Shown in pieces: positions 7,494 to 10,994 of a DNA stretch of 10,994 nucleotides. The position numbers and the translations under genes were made by a program. Every line of letters starts with the position of its first letter. Position 1 is the first letter of the stretch. The stretch is from contig QHRC01000010.1 in assembly GCA_003219995.1 (NCBI GenBank), forward strand, positions 1 through 10,994. The letters run 5' to 3'. This DNA is from Verrucomicrobiota bacterium (lineage in GTDB: Bacteria; Verrucomicrobiota; Verrucomicrobiia; Chthoniobacterales; UBA10450). The notes below the pieces were generated by a model that saw nothing but the letters and a program-made list of their open reading frames with translations, did no database searches and was not told the DNA's origin.

Positions 7494-8072
7494 CTATCGT
7501 CTCGCCGGCACACTTACGAACTCGCTCCCGCGCAAAGTAAAGCGCCACGGATGATGGACCGACCGCGTGATGCCAATCCGCGCGTCCGCTACAACATCGG
7601 CACTCGCATTTCTGGACCGAACAAAGTAATGGCGCGGGCCGGCGCACAAATCCATTTCATGATGTCGATCAGTGATCTCGAGTGCTTGCGTGAGTTTGCC
7701 CGGTCCTGAGCAAAGATGCTTTTTATCGTCGATGCCGCGGCGTTTTTTCATCAACTCAATCCCGCGAATCGGTTTAAGCGCGCGAATTAAAACAAAACCA
7801 TTCGCTTCGCCTTTTACGAGCACATTTAACATCCAATGCGCGCCATAACTAAAATAAATATAGGCGGCGCCCGCCCGGTTCCGTTCCACAAAGGCCCGCG
7901 TGCTTGGGCGTGAAAAAGTATGACAAGCCTCATCGTTCTCCGCAAAATAGGCTTCGGTCTCAACAATGATCCCCGCGCATTTCCCCCAGACGAGCTCCGC
8001 GGCAATCAGTTCGCGCGCGCAGGTAAGCGGGTCCCGACGAAAAAACGCCCGCCCAACGATCTTTTCCTTCAT
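7494..8072 (-). CDS. 3-methyladenine DNA glycosylase, AAG/Mpg family
   Basis: Monofunctional base-excision repair enzyme that removes alkylated purines such as 3-methyladenine, and often hypoxanthine, from DNA. The 192-residue product is full length for bacterial members. The active-site block GIIVETEAYFAENDEACH at 34-51 aligns with human AAG: Glu40 is the water-activating Glu125 equivalent, Tyr42 equals Tyr127 and His51 equals His136. In YIYFSYGAHWMLNV at 71-84, Tyr73 matches the intercalating Tyr162-region tyrosines (by spacing Tyr159) and Asn83 matches Asn169. Further family motifs are VLIRALKPIRG and LCSGPGKLTQAL. All catalytic residues are present, so activity is expected. It lies 51 bases downstream of the TonB-C-like gene on the same strand and probably shares its transcript. 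It is unrelated in fold to the AlkA and Tag glycosylases. Confidence 0.95.
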   Translation of the reverse strand: MKEKIVGRAFFRRDPLTCARELIAAELVWGKCAGIIVETEAYFAENDEACHTFSRPSTRAFVERNRAGAAYIYFSYGAHWMLNVLVKGEANGFVLIRALKPIRGIELMKKRRGIDDKKHLCSGPGKLTQALEITDRHHEMDLCAGPRHYFVRSRNASADVVADARIGITRSVHHPWRFTLRGSEFVSVPARR

Positions 8073-8123
8073 TAGCGCCCGATCGTTTCTCTCAAGGCGA
8101 ACTGCGCAATGCAGTTATCGGTC

Positions 8124-8882
8124 TCAGAAAGTTTTGGCTTTGTAAAACACCCGTAAGGTCACGTCGCAGGCCACCGGTTTGCTGTCACGAAATGCTGGAA
8201 TAAACTTGGCATGGCGAAAGTCGTCCAGAGCTGCGTTCGCGAACCCGAGATAGGGTGGTTCCTCCGAAAGGACTTTTATGTTCTGAAGATTGCCGGTGGC
8301 GTCAATTTTAAGCTCGAGCTGGACAACGCCATCCACCGCCACCGGCGTACTTTCGTTTGGATAATGGAACCCGGCAAACTTCGATTCCGGCCCAAAAAAA
8401 GGCTGCGGCCCAATAAAGTCGTGTTCGTTTTTTAGTTCCTCGGCCTCCTGGTTGGAAAAAATGCGCAGCCGCGGCTTTCCATCGACGACCGCGAAGGTGA
8501 CCGTGCCGTAATAAATGGCGTCCACTGGCCGATGATTATAAATGGCCGGCATGAATCTGGGATCCGACGCTGGCGAAAGCCTCTTTTGCAGTTCCTGTCT
8601 GAGTAGATCCGAATCCGGTGTGCCGGTATACACGCCGCTCCATTCTACTTCGCCTGTTTTTTTCACCGAGCAGATGAAAGTAATTTGCGCATCCTTTTGA
8701 CCTTTCCTAATCAAGTCCTGCGTGTCGATACGATCGATCAAAGAGTTTGAACCCTTGCTCAGCAAAATCGGACGATACATCGGCAAATCGGCGGTTTGCG
8801 CGGATGGAACATCGGTTACCTGCGACCATGCAAGATCGACAATCGACAACAAGCCGAGCAGGAAAACAGCAAACGAGCGCAT
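8124..8882 (-). CDS. Exported protein with two TonB C-terminal-like modules
   Basis: Predicted periplasmic or envelope protein of 252 residues; specific role unknown. ATG at 8882 is chosen because it gives a good signal peptide (MRSFAVFLLGLLSIVDLAWSQ, hydrophobic 4-15, cleavage near 20-21). The frame stays open up to 9071, but that extension would run into the nucleotidase gene. Residues about 180-247 match the TonB_C pattern: GVVQLELKIDATGNLQNIKVL, then a helix (AALDDFRHAKF), then IPAFRDSKPVACDVTLRVFY. Residues about 64-132 repeat the same logic more weakly: ITFICSVKKTGEVEWSGVY, then LRQELQKRL, then FMPAIYNHRPVDAIYYGTVTFAV. Unlike classical TonB it has neither an uncleaved N-terminal anchor nor a proline-rich spacer, so it is unlikely to be an energy transducer with ExbB/ExbD. 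The gene is 52 bases downstream of the nucleotidase gene and 51 upstream of the glycosylase gene. Confidence 0.8.
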   Translation of the reverse strand: MRSFAVFLLGLLSIVDLAWSQVTDVPSAQTADLPMYRPILLSKGSNSLIDRIDTQDLIRKGQKDAQITFICSVKKTGEVEWSGVYTGTPDSDLLRQELQKRLSPASDPRFMPAIYNHRPVDAIYYGTVTFAVVDGKPRLRIFSNQEAEELKNEHDFIGPQPFFGPESKFAGFHYPNESTPVAVDGVVQLELKIDATGNLQNIKVLSEEPPYLGFANAALDDFRHAKFIPAFRDSKPVACDVTLRVFYKAKTF

Positions 8883-8934
8883 GGGCAGATACGCAAGCGG
8901 AGCGCGTCGTTTTTGCAAGGGCAAAGTCGTGGAC

Positions 8935-10551
8935 TTACGCCACAGCGGCCAGGCGATCGCTGGCCGCAATTTTGCGCACCACCTTATGCCGCCGAAAATA
9001 ATCGATGAGTGCGTCGCGCGTTTGCACGTCATGCATAACGCAATTGGCCGATGGCGTCTCAAGCAAAACACGGAGTTTCATAAAACGATGGCCGGCACTG
9101 CGCGAGTCGAACGTATTGAATGCAATCTCATATCTTTTATCTCGCTCGAGCCGCCGCCCATCGACGAGCGTCATGGAATTGATGCGGCGATCATAACCAC
9201 GCCCTTCCGTCACAATATTGAATCCGAGTAAATTCCGGCCCTCGTGGCTCGCGTAAACCTCCTCCATGATCAACTTGATTTCATCCGGCACAAGCTCTGC
9301 CGTGACCAGATAGTTTTCGTAGGGTAGGATGTTCCAGATATCGTTCACGGTTTTCGGGCCGGCGACGAATTTACTTCTCTCGTCGAAAACGCCGTGCATG
9401 ACGCCGTCGACGGAGATGCCTCTTTTTTGCAGCGATTCCATGATTGCGGCGCCGATCAATTGTTCGACGTCACTTGGCTCGCCGGGATAGCCGCGTGCGC
9501 CAAGAGTTTCGGCCAAATTGCCGATCGGCTCCGCAAGGACGGCATCTGACTCGGTCAACTGCGCTTTGGCGCGGGAAATAACCGCATGATCGGGAAGGAA
9601 ACGATTGTCCATCAATTCGCAATGCGCTTGTCGCTGCAGCAGTTTTCTGGAATTGCGATCGAAGACAAGATCGACACGGCCGATGTGAATGCCGAAATGG
9701 TCCGATTGGGTCAGGAGCACGCCGTTGGTCATGCGGCTTGGGATCGCTTGATGCGTGTGACCGGCTATGAAAACAGCGGTCTCGGGAAATTCGGAGGTCA
9801 ACGTCATCGCATTGTTCGCAAAATCGTCCCCACCAGTCCGCGGCTTTAGCCCCATGTGACCGGTAAGCACGATCGCGTTCGCACCCTCGCTTTTTGCTTT
9901 CGCAATCGCACGCCGCACCGGCTCAACTGGATACTGGAAATCAATCCCACGTGCAAATTCCGGCCGGAACCAGAACGGCATCCCCGGAGTCGTAACGCCA
10001 ATGATCGCGATCTTGATTCCGGCAATTTCCTTTAAAATGTAGGGCTGGATTTTCACAAAAGGATTTTTTGTATCCGAAATCTCGCCGGCTGGTCTTCCTT
10101 CCAGCAACGTGTTCGCGGCCAAAACCGGCATTGTCGATCTTGCGACCGCGTTTGAGAACGGCTCGATTCCCCAATCGAACTCGTGATTGCCAATGATCCA
10201 GGCGTCGTATTTCAAATAATTGAAAAGATCGATCATCACCTCGCCTTTACTGCGCAGACCGACCTCAGTTCCTTGATAAACGTCGCCCACATCGATCAGG
10301 ATCGAGTTCCGATTTTGCCGCCGCCAGCGGCGTATTTGCGTCACGCACCGCGCCAATCCGCCAAGATCAAGATTTCCTTTATAATCGACCGTCGGCAGAA
10401 TGTGCCCGTGCAGATCAGTCGTATGCAGGATCGAGATCGTAACTGTCTCGGGATTCAGCGTCTCCGCTGCGCGGGCAAGTGACGGCGCGACACAAAGAAG
10501 TCCGGCTTGACTGATCGTCTTAAGAAACGCCCGGCGGCTGAGCGATTTCAT
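8935..10551 (-). CDS. Tat-exported UshA-like metallophosphatase/5'-nucleotidase
   Basis: Two-domain phosphohydrolase of the UshA/5'-nucleotidase family, likely hydrolysing extracellular nucleotides or related phosphoesters for phosphate and nucleoside salvage. The 538 residues begin with a twin-arginine signal SRRAFLK at 5-11 and a hydrophobic stretch ending in ARA-A (26-29), so it should be exported folded. Metal and active-site residues of the calcineurin-like domain are all visible: TDLHGH (Asp46, His48), DVGDVYQG (Asp90), GNHEFD (Asn122, His123), LTGHMG (His232) and AGHTH (His265, His267). The C-terminal nucleotidase domain covers about 340-522, with ILPYENYL at 408-415 and a segment FNTFDSRSAGHRFMKL at 478-493 where the usual form is roughly N-x-F-x-x-GGDG. 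The customary GG-x-R substrate loop appears altered (VMHGVFDERSKF, 384-395), so specificity may differ from AMP. The start is the ATG at 10549-10551, 61 bases from the divergent VOC gene. Confidence 0.93.
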   Translation of the reverse strand: MKSLSRRAFLKTISQAGLLCVAPSLARAAETLNPETVTISILHTTDLHGHILPTVDYKGNLDLGGLARCVTQIRRWRRQNRNSILIDVGDVYQGTEVGLRSKGEVMIDLFNYLKYDAWIIGNHEFDWGIEPFSNAVARSTMPVLAANTLLEGRPAGEISDTKNPFVKIQPYILKEIAGIKIAIIGVTTPGMPFWFRPEFARGIDFQYPVEPVRRAIAKAKSEGANAIVLTGHMGLKPRTGGDDFANNAMTLTSEFPETAVFIAGHTHQAIPSRMTNGVLLTQSDHFGIHIGRVDLVFDRNSRKLLQRQAHCELMDNRFLPDHAVISRAKAQLTESDAVLAEPIGNLAETLGARGYPGEPSDVEQLIGAAIMESLQKRGISVDGVMHGVFDERSKFVAGPKTVNDIWNILPYENYLVTAELVPDEIKLIMEEVYASHEGRNLLGFNIVTEGRGYDRRINSMTLVDGRRLERDKRYEIAFNTFDSRSAGHRFMKLRVLLETPSANCVMHDVQTRDALIDYFRRHKVVRKIAASDRLAAVA

Positions 10552-10612
10552 GATCCAGAGCTATCGGAAATTATCGTGCGCGACAATTTGATTAATGCAA
10601 AATTGACAGTTG
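10552..10612. promoter_or_regulatory. Divergent intergenic region, probable back-to-back promoters
   Basis: This 61-base AT-richer spacer separates the minus-strand nucleotidase gene from the plus-strand VOC gene and must hold initiation signals for at least one of them. On the minus strand a GATAAT (-10-like) follows a TTGCAT (-35-like) with a 19-base spacer, longer than optimal. On the plus strand TTGACA at 10603-10608 lies too near the ATG to be that gene's -35. No convincing promoter pair can be assigned. Confidence 0.3.
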
Positions 10613-10994
10613 ATGTTCGACCTTGAAGGAATCGATCACGTCGCATTGTCCGTGCGCGATGTCGAACGCTCCGCGCATTGGTACATTGAGGTTCTGGGCT
10701 TTGAGAGACGTCATGACGGAATGTGGAATGACGTACCAACTTTTATCGGCAAGGGCGCAACCGCGATTGCGCTTTTTCCGCCACGCGATAATTCAGAGCC
10801 AACGGCGCACAGTGCAAAGATCGACATGTTGCACCTGGCCTTCCGCGCCAATCGCAAAAACTTTATGGCCGCACAAGAAGAACTCAAACGGCGTGGCATC
10901 AAGTTCGAATTTCAGGACCACGAAATTTCTCATTCGATTTACTTTCGCGATCCGGACGGCCACGAACTGGAGATCACGACTTACGAATTGGATG
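10613..10994 (+). CDS. VOC (glyoxalase/bleomycin-resistance/dioxygenase) superfamily protein, 3' end outside window
   Basis: Cytoplasmic vicinal-oxygen-chelate fold protein; 127 codons are visible and the frame is open at the window end. It shows two beta-alpha-beta-beta-beta modules: IDHVALSVRDVERSAHWYIEVLGF at 7-30, and LHLAFRANRKN...LKRRGIKFEF from 73. The closing signature IYFRDPDGHELEI is at 109-121. His9, His74 and Glu120 occupy the usual 2-His-1-Glu metal positions, so a metal-dependent activity is likely. The pattern is shared by glyoxalase I, fosfomycin thiol transferases and extradiol dioxygenases, and the substrate cannot be deduced. The start is bounded by an in-frame TGA at 10604, leaving ATG 10613 or TTG 10610; ATG is preferred. 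The length suggests that little is missing. Confidence 0.9.
   Translation, partial: MFDLEGIDHVALSVRDVERSAHWYIEVLGFERRHDGMWNDVPTFIGKGATAIALFPPRDNSEPTAHSAKIDMLHLAFRANRKNFMAAQEELKRRGIKFEFQDHEISHSIYFRDPDGHELEITTYELD

Noticed and set aside
7161..7709. 182-codon plus-strand open frame spanning mnmA, the spacer and the glycosylase gene
   Set aside because: It runs antisense across two well-supported genes and the repeat cluster; no family resemblance.
8883..9071. N-terminal extension of the TonB-C-like protein to 9071
   Set aside because: It would overlap the nucleotidase C-terminus by 137 bases and bury a good signal peptide; ATG 8882 is preferred.
10603..10608. TTGACA as a -35 box for the VOC gene
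   Set aside because: The matching -10 would lie inside the coding sequence and none is visible there.

Overview
The window is a moderately GC-rich, densely packed stretch of bacterial chromosome. Ten protein genes cover nearly all of it, two of them cut by the window edges. The longest gene-free stretch is about 141 bases. I see no rRNA, tRNA, CRISPR array, transposase, integrase or phage gene. The features are a Tat-exported UshA-type phosphohydrolase, cleavable signal peptides, a TonB-C-like envelope protein, a large coiled-coil membrane protein and almost no Shine-Dalgarno sequences. They suggest a Gram-negative, environmental, possibly soil organism. A verrucomicrobial (Chthoniobacterales/Spartobacteria-like) origin is my best guess from the style of the proteins and the hairpin-rich spacer. 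It is inference and could not be checked here.

Left half, plus strand (1-5934): the 3' two thirds of acetyl-CoA synthetase (acs) come first. After a 126-base gap there are four tightly packed genes: an unrecognised coiled-coil/one-TM/extracytoplasmic protein (622 aa), a secreted D-Ala-D-Ala dipeptidase of the VanX/DdpX family, a four-TM small membrane protein, and an APC-superfamily amino acid permease. Gaps of 11, -4 and 14 bases make this a likely operon. A plausible theme is the cell envelope: the dipeptidase would release D-alanine from D-Ala-D-Ala outside the cytoplasm and the permease could import it. The substrate of the permease is not visible in the sequence.

Right half, minus strand (10551 down to 5931): in transcription order a Tat-exported UshA-like metallophosphatase/5'-nucleotidase, a signal-peptide protein with two TonB-C-like modules, a 3-methyladenine DNA glycosylase (AAG/Mpg family), then after a 141-base hairpin-rich spacer mnmA (tRNA 2-thiouridylase) and cutA. 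mnmA and cutA are only 3 bases apart. This block converges on the plus-strand block, and the permease and cutA stop codons overlap in the same TTAA.

Right edge: a divergent plus-strand VOC/glyoxalase-fold gene starts at 10613 and runs off the window. Most genes are recognisable housekeeping or envelope functions. The least explained items are the coiled-coil protein, the double TonB-C-like protein, the inverted-repeat cluster at 7396-7493, and the altered substrate-binding region of the nucleotidase.
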